64,000 bases of DNA from NCBI GenBank assembly GCA_050011815.1, contig JBEKIJ010000016.1, forward strand, positions 9,602 to 73,601. Reading direction: 5' to 3'. Position 1 is the stretch's first letter, and every line of letters begins with the position of its first letter. The position numbers and the translations under genes are program-made. This document shows, piece after piece, positions 42,150-50,345 of the stretch. Under the pieces are notes generated by a model. That model did no database searches, had not been told where the DNA came from, and saw only the letters and a program-made list of their open reading frames with translations. The stretch comes from Chersky-840 sp050011815 (GTDB lineage: Bacteria > Actinomycetota > Acidimicrobiia > Acidimicrobiales > UBA8190).

Positions 42150-43103
42150 ATGGGGCCACGTCGAGCCCGGGACGACGAAGTGACCGCCTGGCGCGAACAC
42201 GGATGGGTCCTCCTCGAGGGCCTCGTCCCTGTGAAAGAGATCGACGCCGCCGTCGAGGACCTCCATCTGCTCTTCCCCCGCCCCGAGGAGTACCACGCCG
42301 ATCCCGAGGGTGAGACCGAGCGGCGTCTGGGGCGTCCGGCCCCGGTCGACGAGTTCCCCTGGCCCCCCGAGGGCCCCGGCTTCCGACACGACCAGCACCG
42401 CTGGATGGGGTTGTTCCCCTTCCCGGGAACCGGCGCGCTCAACCGACTCGTCGTCCATCCCTCGATCGTCGACTTCGCCGCTCGTGCCCTCGACAGCACC
42501 GACGTCCGTCTGTACCAGGCTCAGGTGTCGGCCAAGTACACGGGCATCACCAACTACGAGCAGCCCATGCACACCGACCGGAACCACTCCTGGCTTCCCG
42601 CCGTGGGGCAGGCGCCGTGGTGGCACATCGAAGGGTTCCTCTATCTCTCCGACGTCGGACCCACCACGGCACCGACCCATCTGGTGTCGGTGCTCGATTC
42701 GGTTCCCCGGCGTACGACGGTTCCGCTCGTGATGCCCGAGCAGGACGGCGCCCTCTACGCGGCGGAGCACGGCGCCACCGGGGTGCGGGGCTCGTATCTC
42801 GCCTACCGATCCGACGTCTTTCACCGGGCCGTCGATCTCACCGAGCCCCACGGCGCCAGGTTCCTCCTCAACGCCAGCTACAAGATCGCCGGCCAGGACT
42901 GGGTGGGCTATCACACCATGCAGTCGCGGGCGACCTCACCGCATTGGGTGGCCTTCGTCGAGGGCTCGACCCCGGCCGAGTTGGCGCTCTTCGGGTTCCC
43001 CCCTCCGGGACACCCCATCTGGAGTGGGCCCCTCCTGGACGCCACCCGACGCATGTACCCCCGCCTCGATCTGACCCCCTGGCGGTCGGCGCTCGGCGCC
43101 TGA
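42150..43103 (+). CDS. Phytanoyl-CoA dioxygenase (PhyH)-family protein
   Basis: A 317-residue Fe(II)/2-oxoglutarate oxygenase. HGWVLLEGLVPV opens the domain, HTDRNHSW holds the first His and Asp ligands, and FHRAVDLTEPHGARFLLNASY holds the distal His and the 2-oxoglutarate arginine region. The ATG at 42150 follows AGGGAGAGAGAG. PhyH relatives hydroxylate CoA thioesters, amino acids or small natural products; this substrate is unknown. It is flanked by a divergent DUF4232 gene and a downstream lipoprotein gene. Confidence 0.85.
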   Translation: MGPRRARDDEVTAWREHGWVLLEGLVPVKEIDAAVEDLHLLFPRPEEYHADPEGETERRLGRPAPVDEFPWPPEGPGFRHDQHRWMGLFPFPGTGALNRLVVHPSIVDFAARALDSTDVRLYQAQVSAKYTGITNYEQPMHTDRNHSWLPAVGQAPWWHIEGFLYLSDVGPTTAPTHLVSVLDSVPRRTTVPLVMPEQDGALYAAEHGATGVRGSYLAYRSDVFHRAVDLTEPHGARFLLNASYKIAGQDWVGYHTMQSRATSPHWVAFVEGSTPAELALFGFPPPGHPIWSGPLLDATRRMYPRLDLTPWRSALGA

Positions 43104-43252
43104 GGCGAACGCCCCCGGCCGGGCGACCTCCGCCCCGCTCCGGTGGGGCCGTCGATTCTCAGGAAATCGACAGCAAGATCCGGTACTCGTAGGACCGTGG
43201 GGCCTGTCAGGTCGACCATGGCAGTGCCCCTGCGGGTGAGAGCGGAGGAACC

Positions 43253-44182
43253 ATGAGAGAGCCACTGTCGTTGTCGGGGGGGCCGGTGTCGCGTCGTCGT
43301 GCCTGGCGAGGGGCAGCCATCGTCGGGACCCTGGCCGTGCTCGCCGCCGCCTGTGGCAGCGCGGCCGGCTCGCCCAGTTCGGGCGCCTCGTCGTCGGCGG
43401 GGTCATCCACGACCGTGCCGGGCGGTCGTCCCCTGGCGACGGGCTCGGTGGCCTCGGTGTCGGGGTCCTCGATGAGCGTCTCGAGCCAATTCGCGGGAGC
43501 GACCTCGGTGACCTGGACACCGACCACCACCTTCTCTCAGACGGTGACGGCGGACGCCCAAGACGTCACCGCGGGCAGTTGTGTCTCTGTCACCGGGACG
43601 CCGCCCGCCAGTGCCTCTGCGGCGGGACCGATCGTGGCGCGCACCATCACCATCTCCGGGGACGCCACCCCGTGCCCGGCGGCCACCGCGGCCGGAGCCT
43701 TCGGTGGCAGGCGGGGCGGAGGCGGAGGCGGGGGAGGATTCGGCGGTGGCGGCGGAGGCGGCGGCGGAGGATTCGGCGGAGGCGGCGCCGGGGGAGGGTT
43801 CGGGGGGGGAAGTTTCTCGCTGGCGTCAGCCTCGGGCAAGGTCACGACGATCTCGGGTGCCTCCCTCACGGTGAACGGCATCGGTCGTGTGGTCGGGTCG
43901 AGTGGGACCTCGAGTGCCGGAACCTCCGCGACGCCGGTGAAGGTCGAGGTCTCGACGTCGTCGTCGACCACCTATACCAAGTCCGAGTCGGCGACCGGGA
44001 GCGCCGTGGTCGTGGGTCGTTGCGTCACCGTGTTCGGCTCGAAAGCCGCCAGTGGCACGTTGACGGCCACGTCGGTGAGCATCCGCCCTCCCGGACCCAA
44101 CGGATGTGGCGGGTTCGGAGGTCGAGGGGGCGGTGCGGGCTTCGGCGGGACCGGAGCTTCGGCGGGAACGAGCGCGGCGTAG
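43253..44182 (+). CDS. Lipoprotein with DUF5666-like repeats and a glycine-rich linker
   Basis: 309 residues after GGAGGAACC. A signal with lipobox LAAACG (about residues 30-36) suggests lipidation at C35. Two beta-rich DUF5666-like units surround the linker: GSVASVSGSSMSVSSQ with VTAGSCVSVTG, and ASGKVTTISGASLTVNGIG with VVVGRCVTVFGSK. Between them lies a 40-residue glycine tract, encoded by a repetitive GGAGGATTCGGCGG-like DNA block. A second glycine-rich patch ends the protein. Probably an extracytoplasmic surface lipoprotein. Function unknown. Confidence 0.8.
   Translation: MREPLSLSGGPVSRRRAWRGAAIVGTLAVLAAACGSAAGSPSSGASSSAGSSTTVPGGRPLATGSVASVSGSSMSVSSQFAGATSVTWTPTTTFSQTVTADAQDVTAGSCVSVTGTPPASASAAGPIVARTITISGDATPCPAATAAGAFGGRRGGGGGGGGFGGGGGGGGGGFGGGGAGGGFGGGSFSLASASGKVTTISGASLTVNGIGRVVGSSGTSSAGTSATPVKVEVSTSSSTTYTKSESATGSAVVVGRCVTVFGSKAASGTLTATSVSIRPPGPNGCGGFGGRGGGAGFGGTGASAGTSAA
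43708..43815 (+). repeat. Glycine-encoding low-complexity DNA repeat
   Basis: The DNA consists of GGC/GGA/GGG codons interrupted by TTC (Phe) at three points, with GGAGGATTCGGCGG recurring. It encodes the Gly-rich linker of the lipoprotein. It is likely to vary in length between strains. Confidence 0.75.
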
Positions 44183-44201
44183 GGCGTCGCGTCGACCGTC
44201 G

Positions 44202-45407
44202 TCAGATGAACCTGATCAACTCCACGGCCACGACGGTCCAGCTGCCCGCCACCAGCACGGCCGGCACCGTCAAACGTCGTGGCGAAGACAAGAGGATGAT
44301 GCAACTGAAGACGTAGAGGTCGTCGAGGCTGCGAAAGCCCACATCGCCGAGCCAGATGCCCGGGGCGAGGGTGGCGGCCACCACTGCATAGGCGACCCAG
44401 GCCGCCCGTTCGTAGAGGCGGGCCGTGGTCGTCCGCAGGGCCAGCGCCGCGGCCACCACCACCACGACCAGGACGAAGAGCTCCCCGAACCACAGCAGGG
44501 CCGCCCTCGACGGCAGCAGGCTCAGGTAGTGCCGGAAACCCTGCACGAAGCCGGCGAAGGGAACGTCCAGGTTCTTCTGGCCGGAGGTGAGCAGGGGCCA
44601 CGAGCCCGTCGCCAGTCTCGCGACGAGCTGCCACGCCGTGAAGACCGCGCCGGGGAGGATCCACGAGATGTGGGGAGTGGTCCCCGTCGCGTCGACGGTC
44701 GAGGCACCGGGCGCGACGGCCCGGGCCCGCCGGTCCACGACCCGGCGGCGCGTCGCAGCCAGGGGTCGCTCGAGGGCCAAGAGCGCGATGACGAGGAGGC
44801 CTGTCTCCCGACTCAGGACGGCCACGCTGAAGGCCGCTCCGGCCAGGACGAAGCGGTCACGACGAAGGGCCACGACGCCGGCCACCACGAAGGTGGCGGT
44901 CACGATCTCGGCGAGGTCGCGCGACAGCACCCAGACGAACCCGAAGTAGCCCGGCAGCACCAGACCCCACCACGCGTGGTGTCGTGCCCCCCGGGCGATC
45001 ATCGCACCGAGCGCACCCAAGCAGGCCAATCCGAGGACGTTCACGATGACCAAGGACCATGGGACGAGCGAGCTCCGGCCCGCCGCCACCAACCATGCGA
45101 ATGCCGGGTAGCCGACGCGCTCGAATCGGCTGAGGGTGTCCATCCTGATCCCGTGGGCGGTGCGGTCGAAGTTCAAGGGAGCGAGGGCCATGCGGTAGTA
45201 GAACTGGCCGTCATATCCCTGGCCCGACGTGATCGGGACCCCCGTCGGTATGCGGCCCCGAACGTGATCGCTCCCGACGACGATGAACGAGGCGATGTTC
45301 CTGTGTCCCGCAACGACGATTCTCGCTGCCGCCACCACCGCGCCGGCCATGCCGGCGATGGCGCCGGCCCATCGGGGGCTGTCGGTGCGGCGTATCGCCG
45401 ACGACAT
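44202..45407 (-). CDS. Polytopic membrane protein, glycosyltransferase-C-like
   Basis: About 401 residues from the ATG at 45407; the frame is open further but the extra part lacks coding character. About ten hydrophobic segments alternate with short loops. The first extracytoplasmic loop has GYDGQFYYRMALAP and SRFERVGYPAFAW, a pattern of lipid-linked-sugar dependent mannosyl-/glucosyl-transferase-like membrane proteins in actinobacteria. No soluble domain. It probably transfers a sugar outside the membrane, but acceptor and donor cannot be read. It is convergent with the lipoprotein gene (19-base gap). Confidence 0.72.
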   Translation of the reverse strand: MSSAIRRTDSPRWAGAIAGMAGAVVAAARIVVAGHRNIASFIVVGSDHVRGRIPTGVPITSGQGYDGQFYYRMALAPLNFDRTAHGIRMDTLSRFERVGYPAFAWLVAAGRSSLVPWSLVIVNVLGLACLGALGAMIARGARHHAWWGLVLPGYFGFVWVLSRDLAEIVTATFVVAGVVALRRDRFVLAGAAFSVAVLSRETGLLVIALLALERPLAATRRRVVDRRARAVAPGASTVDATGTTPHISWILPGAVFTAWQLVARLATGSWPLLTSGQKNLDVPFAGFVQGFRHYLSLLPSRAALLWFGELFVLVVVVVAAALALRTTTARLYERAAWVAYAVVAATLAPGIWLGDVGFRSLDDLYVFSCIILLSSPRRLTVPAVLVAGSWTVVAVELIRFI

Positions 45408-45834
45408 GACCCCGCGGCGCGCCGTGACGATCAATGCAGGTTCCCTCCGGTGTGTCGGCTGGTCCACGGCCTCACGACAGCACCCATATGTGTGAATCTC
45501 CTCGGGGATCCGTCTGGTGCGGGGGGCGGCCTTGCGCAGTATGCCCGCTCTCTGCGGGCCCGGACCGGCATACGTCGCAACCTGCTGGGACGAAGTCCCC
45601 TGCTCGACGCCCCGCCGCGCCGCGCTGATCATGAGGATCGGGCCCGCCTCGAGGTTCGTCCTCGGCCCGGATCGCGATCAGTCTCGGACAGAGGCTGTGC
45701 TCGTGCCTGAGAGCTCGACCTTCAGGATCGCGCCGATCTCGGAGGGATTCCCAAAAGCTGGGGGTAGAAGGTAGATTTCTTACCCAAGTTGGGGCGCGGT
45801 TGGGGTTGCGGCCCTTCGATGTGGCAGGGGGGCA
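45408..45834. other. Intergenic region without recognised gene
   Basis: This region of 427 bases lies between divergent genes (the membrane protein on the minus strand, the DUF2510 protein on the plus strand). The open frames in it lack conserved motifs and have atypical composition. Near its right end AGGGGGG (45826-45832) serves as the ribosome site for 45835. It should hold both promoters; I see no clear consensus boxes. Confidence 0.5.
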
Positions 45835-47259
45835 ATGGAGGACGGCTGGCATCCCGACCCGTACGGGATTCACGAGGAGCGGCTCTTCGCGCACGGCGAG
45901 CCGACGTCAGTGGTCCGCAACGACGGTATCGGATCCCTCGATGCTCCCCCGGTGACCGGGGAGGCCACAGCGGAGCCCGGTGGCGGTCACCGCGACGCGA
46001 CGGCATCGAATCCAGTGCGCGCCGGGACCGCGGTTGTTGGCGGGCCTCCTGACAAGCACGGGCAGATCAGGCACCCCACCAGGCCGATGTTGGCGCTGGC
46101 GGCGCTCCTGATCGGCGGTGGTGGCGTCGTCGGGTACCTCGGGATAAGCGGAGCCGGAGGTTCGGGCAGCACGACCACAACGACCGAGAACCCGATCGTG
46201 CGCGTGCTCCCTGAGCTCCCGCGCGCCACCACGCCGTTGATCCCGCCTCAGAAACCGCCGCCCGCCCCGCCCACGACGGCGGCCTTGACGCCGCTCGAGC
46301 AGGCCCTGGCGGCACTTCCCAAATCCACGACGCCCCCCGCCACCGCGCCGGCGACGGCAAGGTCAGGAAGTAGCAGCCCCGTGGTCACCAGCGCCGCGGT
46401 TCGCGCCACCCAACCTCCCAAGCGCGCCGCTCCCACACCGACGTCGGTGGTACCGGCGACGACGCTCCCTGTGACGACGATGACGACATTGGTGAGCCAG
46501 GCCGACCAGGCCTGGGTCCTGGCCTACGGGTCGGTCTTCAACACCTTGCAAACTGACGTGGAGAAGCTCAACAGAGCGTTGCAGACGACCAGCCCGGACT
46601 TCTACTCGGATGTGCATCCCTACTGGCAGGATCTCTTCGTCGACGCCAACTACGCGGCCTCACTCCCCCCGATCCCTGACAGCGCCACGCAGTCCGAATG
46701 GTCCACCGCGTTGAGCGACTTGAACCAAGGCGCATCGCAATGCATCCTCGCCACCGCGGCCGCGCCCGGAACCGCGGGGTACGTCGCTGCCACCTTCGAC
46801 AAGGGCTCGTCGCTCGTCACGGTGGGCACCACCCAGTTGGACTCTGCCGTCAGCTCCATCGAGAGCCTGGCGGCGGCGACCTCGGTGGCGTCACGCAGTC
46901 AGGTCCGGGCCTGGGACCAGGCCCACGGTGCCATCTTCGCCACGTTGCAGACCGATATCAGCAAGGTCAATGCTGCGTTCCCGGCGAGCGAGGTGTCTGA
47001 CTACTCGAGCGTCGATCCCTCGTGGCAGCAACTCCTGAGCGATGCCCAAAGTGCCATGCAGCTGCCACCGATCCCGGACGCGCTGATCCAGAGTTATTGG
47101 AGCACGGCACTGAGCGACCTGATCCAGGGGTCGAGCGATTGCCTGGGCTCGTCGGAGGCCCTTCCCCCCAACCTCTTCGACCAGGGTGTCGCCTCTCTCC
47201 AAACCGGCGCCACCTTCCTGAGCACTTCTGTGGCCAAGGTCCAAGCCCTGATCGGGTGA
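45835..47259 (+). CDS. DUF2510 membrane protein with duplicated extracytoplasmic domain
   Basis: 474 residues. The N-terminus carries the short DUF2510 signature (GWHPDPYGIHEERLF), usually cytoplasmic. One membrane helix (about 85-105, LALAALLIGGGGVVGYLGI) is followed by a Pro/Thr/Ala-rich stalk to about residue 220. Two homologous 115-residue units end the protein. Unit 1 has VFNTLQTDVEKLNRAL, HPYWQDLF, LPPIPDSATQSEWSTALSDL; unit 2 has IFATLQTDISKVNAAF, DPSWQQLL, LPPIPDALIQSYWSTALSDL. Each has one Cys in a Q-x-x-C or SDC context. Probably a surface sensor or adhesion-like protein. No enzyme motif is seen. Confidence 0.8.
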   Translation: MEDGWHPDPYGIHEERLFAHGEPTSVVRNDGIGSLDAPPVTGEATAEPGGGHRDATASNPVRAGTAVVGGPPDKHGQIRHPTRPMLALAALLIGGGGVVGYLGISGAGGSGSTTTTTENPIVRVLPELPRATTPLIPPQKPPPAPPTTAALTPLEQALAALPKSTTPPATAPATARSGSSSPVVTSAAVRATQPPKRAAPTPTSVVPATTLPVTTMTTLVSQADQAWVLAYGSVFNTLQTDVEKLNRALQTTSPDFYSDVHPYWQDLFVDANYAASLPPIPDSATQSEWSTALSDLNQGASQCILATAAAPGTAGYVAATFDKGSSLVTVGTTQLDSAVSSIESLAAATSVASRSQVRAWDQAHGAIFATLQTDISKVNAAFPASEVSDYSSVDPSWQQLLSDAQSAMQLPPIPDALIQSYWSTALSDLIQGSSDCLGSSEALPPNLFDQGVASLQTGATFLSTSVAKVQALIG

Positions 47260-47287
47260 GCCTGGGGGCCTGATCCCCGGTGCGGCG

Positions 47288-47509
47288 TCAGGCGGTCTTG
47301 TGGCTGTGCTGACCGCGCTTGCTGGGGAGAAGGCTCACGACGACCGTCTTGGCCAGCGCCCACCGGGACTCCTCCCGGCCTCCCCCCACACTGGCCCGCC
47401 TCGGGGAAGGGTCGGGCGCCGCCTCCCAAGGAGGATCGTTGAACAGGTCGACTCTCTGGGTATCGGAGAAGACCTGCGAAGAGTCGAACCAGGACCCGTT
47501 CGAGGACAT
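47288..47509 (-). CDS. Small hypothetical protein
   Basis: 73 residues from the ATG at 47509, which follows AGGGAG by 3 bases; an in-frame ATG lies at 47524. Codon use has the high third-position GC of real genes here. It begins MSSNGSWFDSSQVFSD and has a Val/Leu-rich segment (LAKTVVVSLLPS) near the end. It is not recognised. It runs toward the DUF2510 gene. Confidence 0.5.
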   Translation of the reverse strand: MSSNGSWFDSSQVFSDTQRVDLFNDPPWEAAPDPSPRRASVGGGREESRWALAKTVVVSLLPSKRGQHSHKTA

Positions 47510-47680
47510 GCGCTCCCTGCTCATGCGAAAAATGTAACGCCGCAGGGTTTCCCGTTCGGGGATAGGGCCCGAGCGCCCTGCCCGAGGTCCACCGCGGCCG
47601 GTGACGCGCGTCGCCAGGGAGGCTGCCCCACCCCCGACGGCGACGCCCCTGGCCTCACCGCCCGGGGACTGGACCGGCGT

Positions 47681-48550
47681 TCAGGACGAGGGCGCGGCGG
47701 GAGCGATGCTCCCGTAGGCGACGGCGAATCCGTCCCCGTTCGGGTTCGGGGCCGACGGGGTGGAGATCCAGTTCGAGTATGAGCCCTTGTACATCGCCCC
47801 GCCGTCGGAACTCGTCAGACCGGGGCCGGCACCGTTGACCGTGCCGTGGTCGAAGATGGCGTCGCTGTCGTCGGCGAGCGTCGCCACGCGCCGTCCGATC
47901 GTGGGCGCTTCTTGAATCCATTCCGCCGAGTCTTCGTACCCGGTGTAGGTCTGGACGGTCGAAAAGGTCTGCCCCGTCGTGGTGTCGGTCACCACGATGG
48001 TCCATTGATTCGACACGCCCTTGGTGATCGACACCGTCATGGCGTCCCCGGGATGGACGGTGATCGACGCGATGGGCGTCTCGGCGGCGGGCAGGATCTC
48101 CCACCACGCCTGGTAGAACGTGGAGCCCGGCTGGCGCCGGACGCGGCGCTGCCAGTCCTGCTCGGTGCCGGCTTGGATCAGGTCGCTGTTGGTGTCGCCA
48201 TCGATGCCCACCCAGGTCGACGAGTACGCGTTCTTCCTCTGTTGCCCCCTCTTGGCCGGGGTCTGCACGGTGGGGACCGTCCAGTGCCCGACCACGCTGG
48301 TGATGGCTGAGCCCGTGACCGCATACCCCGACCAGTTCCTCGACGTCCACCCCAGGTTCATGTGGCCCCTGTTGGACCCGAACGTGGGTGTGACCGTGGG
48401 TGTCGTGGGGGTCGGTCCGGGGATCCGGGGGGCGTGGAATTCAGCTACGCCAGGCACCGCCGCCGAGCTCGCTCCGAAGCCGCACAGGGCGACCGTGCCC
48501 ACCATGAAGGAGAACAGGATCCCCCCCCGAATGGCCGTCCGTCGCCTCAC
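47681..48550 (-). CDS. Secreted G1-family (glutamic) endopeptidase
   Basis: The 289-residue protein has a signal peptide (core ILFSFMVGTVALCGF) and a beta-rich mature part. The G1 catalytic pair is present: a glutamine in GIDGDTNSDLIQAGTEQ (Q126) and a glutamate in SAEWIQEAP (E210). Further landmarks are WSGYAVTG, WTVPTV, FYQAWWEILPA and NWISTPSAPN. G1 peptidases (scytalidoglutamic type) act in acid outside the cell, and are best known from fungi with some bacterial and archaeal relatives. An acidic habitat would fit but is not proven. Confidence 0.9.
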   Translation of the reverse strand: MRRRTAIRGGILFSFMVGTVALCGFGASSAAVPGVAEFHAPRIPGPTPTTPTVTPTFGSNRGHMNLGWTSRNWSGYAVTGSAITSVVGHWTVPTVQTPAKRGQQRKNAYSSTWVGIDGDTNSDLIQAGTEQDWQRRVRRQPGSTFYQAWWEILPAAETPIASITVHPGDAMTVSITKGVSNQWTIVVTDTTTGQTFSTVQTYTGYEDSAEWIQEAPTIGRRVATLADDSDAIFDHGTVNGAGPGLTSSDGGAMYKGSYSNWISTPSAPNPNGDGFAVAYGSIAPAAPSS

Positions 48551-48731
48551 GCTGTCCCCCTTCAGGTCTGGTCCCCGCTCCGAGCGATCCAGAACACTTG
48601 ACTCAGTGATCGTAGGCCGGGGTGGCGCTGAGCGCTCGGGTCTTTTCGAAATCCCTTCCCCCGTGCCCCGGCCGAGGCCTCGGAAGTCGAAGTCCTGGTC
48701 GCGTCCCCATTATTGAGTAGGGACGAGGGCA

Positions 48732-50345
48732 CTATGAGGTCTCGGCCACGAGTCCTTCCCACCCCCGCAGGTGCAGTGGGCCCTGAAAGGGCTCGTTGTC
48801 GCGCCCGCGGTCGGTGCCGATGCAGATGTGGCCCTCGAGCCCTTCGATCAGAGTGTCGCGATCGCTCAGATTGAGCAGCACCCGGTGTCGAGCGCCTCGA
48901 CGCCAGGCCCACACGCCATCAGGGCCCGTCAGGGTTTCGTAGTCGCCTGCGTGCAGGTCAGGAGTCCTCTTGCGAAGAGCGATGATGTCGCGGGCCAAGG
49001 TGAGCATGGACGCGGGATCGGACCGCTGTTGTTCGACATTGCATCGTGCGGTCGGACTCAGCGGAAGCCAGGGCCGGGCGCCGGGCACGGTGAAGCCACC
49101 GCCCGGTCCGTCGCGCCACGGCATGGGTGTGCGCATGGCGTCGCGCCCCGCGTATGCCGGCCAGTACAGCACGCCGAGGGGGTCGCGCAGATCCTCTTGT
49201 GACACCGGAAAGTCTTCGAGGCCGATCTCGTCGCCCTGGTACAGGACGGGCGTCCCCCGCAGGCAGAGCAGCAGGAGCAGCGCGAGTCGGGCCTTGCGTC
49301 GATCGCCGTCCGCCCAGCGCGACGAGAACCGTGACATGTCGTGGTTCGACCCCGTCCACGCCGGCCACGCCCCGGGGGGCAGCAGGGCCTCGGTCTCTTC
49401 GACGATCCCCCGCATGGCTACGGCCTCGAGCGGAGCCGTGATGAACGGGAAGTTGAACGCCAGGTGGAGTTCGTCACGGCCGTCGCCGTAGTACTTGACC
49501 AACTCGTCGATCTTCGCCGGGGTCTCCCCGATGAGGATGCGCGGGTCGTCATAGGACTCGGCCAGCGGTCTCCAGCGTCGGATGACATCGTGGACCTCCG
49601 GACGGTTGCCGTTGTAGACAGGCCGTTGGCCCAGGAGCTGTACATCGAGGTCATCCTCGGCGGTGGCGGGTGGGTTGTCGCGCAGCTGGGCGTCCTTCAC
49701 GATGATGTTGCACACATCGATCCGAAACCCCGCCACGCCGCGGTCGAACCAGAACCTGAAGATGGCGTCGAATTCCGCCCGGACCTCCTCGTTCCACCAG
49801 TTGAGATCCGGTTGCTCGGAAAGGTGATTGTGTAGGTAGAACTGGTCGGTGGCCGGGTCGAGCGTCCAGGCCGGCCCCCCGAAGCTGCTCACCCAGTTGT
49901 TGGGGAGCGTGCCATCGGCTTTGGCATTCGCCCACACGTACCAATCGCGTCGCGACGACGTCAGAGAGGAGCGGGAGTCGACGAACCAGGGATGCAGCGC
50001 ACTGGTGTGGTTCGGGACGATGTCCAAGAGCACGCGTATGTGCCGATCGCCGGCGGCGGCAACGAGGCGGTCGAAGGTCGCCATCGTCCCGAGATCGGGC
50101 TGCACGGCCCGGTAGTCCGCAACGTCGTATCCCCAGTCCGCGTTGGGTGAGACGGTGATGGGGCTGAGCCAGATCCCGTCGACCCCCAACCACTCGAGAT
50201 AGTCGAGGCGACTGATGATCCCTTCGAGGTCTCCCACCCCGTCGGCATTCGAATCGGCGAAGGATCTCGGATAGATCTGGTAGAGGACGCCGGACTTCCA
50301 CCACGGGCCCACGCGGCCGGCGGCGCCGGGCTCGACCTCGGTCAT
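48732..50345 (-). CDS. GH13 alpha-glucosidase family enzyme, paralog 2
   Basis: A 537-residue GH13 enzyme. YQIYPRSFADSNADGVGDL, DIVPNHTSALH, GFRIDVCN (nucleophile), LIGETPAK (acid/base) and GSNHD (third Asp) mark an intact active site. It shares most of its architecture and many motif residues with the paralog at 12432. No signal peptide. Its ATG overlaps the stop of a solute-binding protein gene (ATGA), so the pair is coupled; the same transcript may carry sugar uptake or sensing and intracellular hydrolysis. No permease or ATPase is encoded here. Confidence 0.9.
   Translation of the reverse strand: MTEVEPGAAGRVGPWWKSGVLYQIYPRSFADSNADGVGDLEGIISRLDYLEWLGVDGIWLSPITVSPNADWGYDVADYRAVQPDLGTMATFDRLVAAAGDRHIRVLLDIVPNHTSALHPWFVDSRSSLTSSRRDWYVWANAKADGTLPNNWVSSFGGPAWTLDPATDQFYLHNHLSEQPDLNWWNEEVRAEFDAIFRFWFDRGVAGFRIDVCNIIVKDAQLRDNPPATAEDDLDVQLLGQRPVYNGNRPEVHDVIRRWRPLAESYDDPRILIGETPAKIDELVKYYGDGRDELHLAFNFPFITAPLEAVAMRGIVEETEALLPPGAWPAWTGSNHDMSRFSSRWADGDRRKARLALLLLLCLRGTPVLYQGDEIGLEDFPVSQEDLRDPLGVLYWPAYAGRDAMRTPMPWRDGPGGGFTVPGARPWLPLSPTARCNVEQQRSDPASMLTLARDIIALRKRTPDLHAGDYETLTGPDGVWAWRRGARHRVLLNLSDRDTLIEGLEGHICIGTDRGRDNEPFQGPLHLRGWEGLVAETS

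Noticed and set aside
45472..45894. Minus-strand open frame upstream of the membrane protein
   Set aside because: No motif, odd composition and overlap with the start of the DUF2510 gene.
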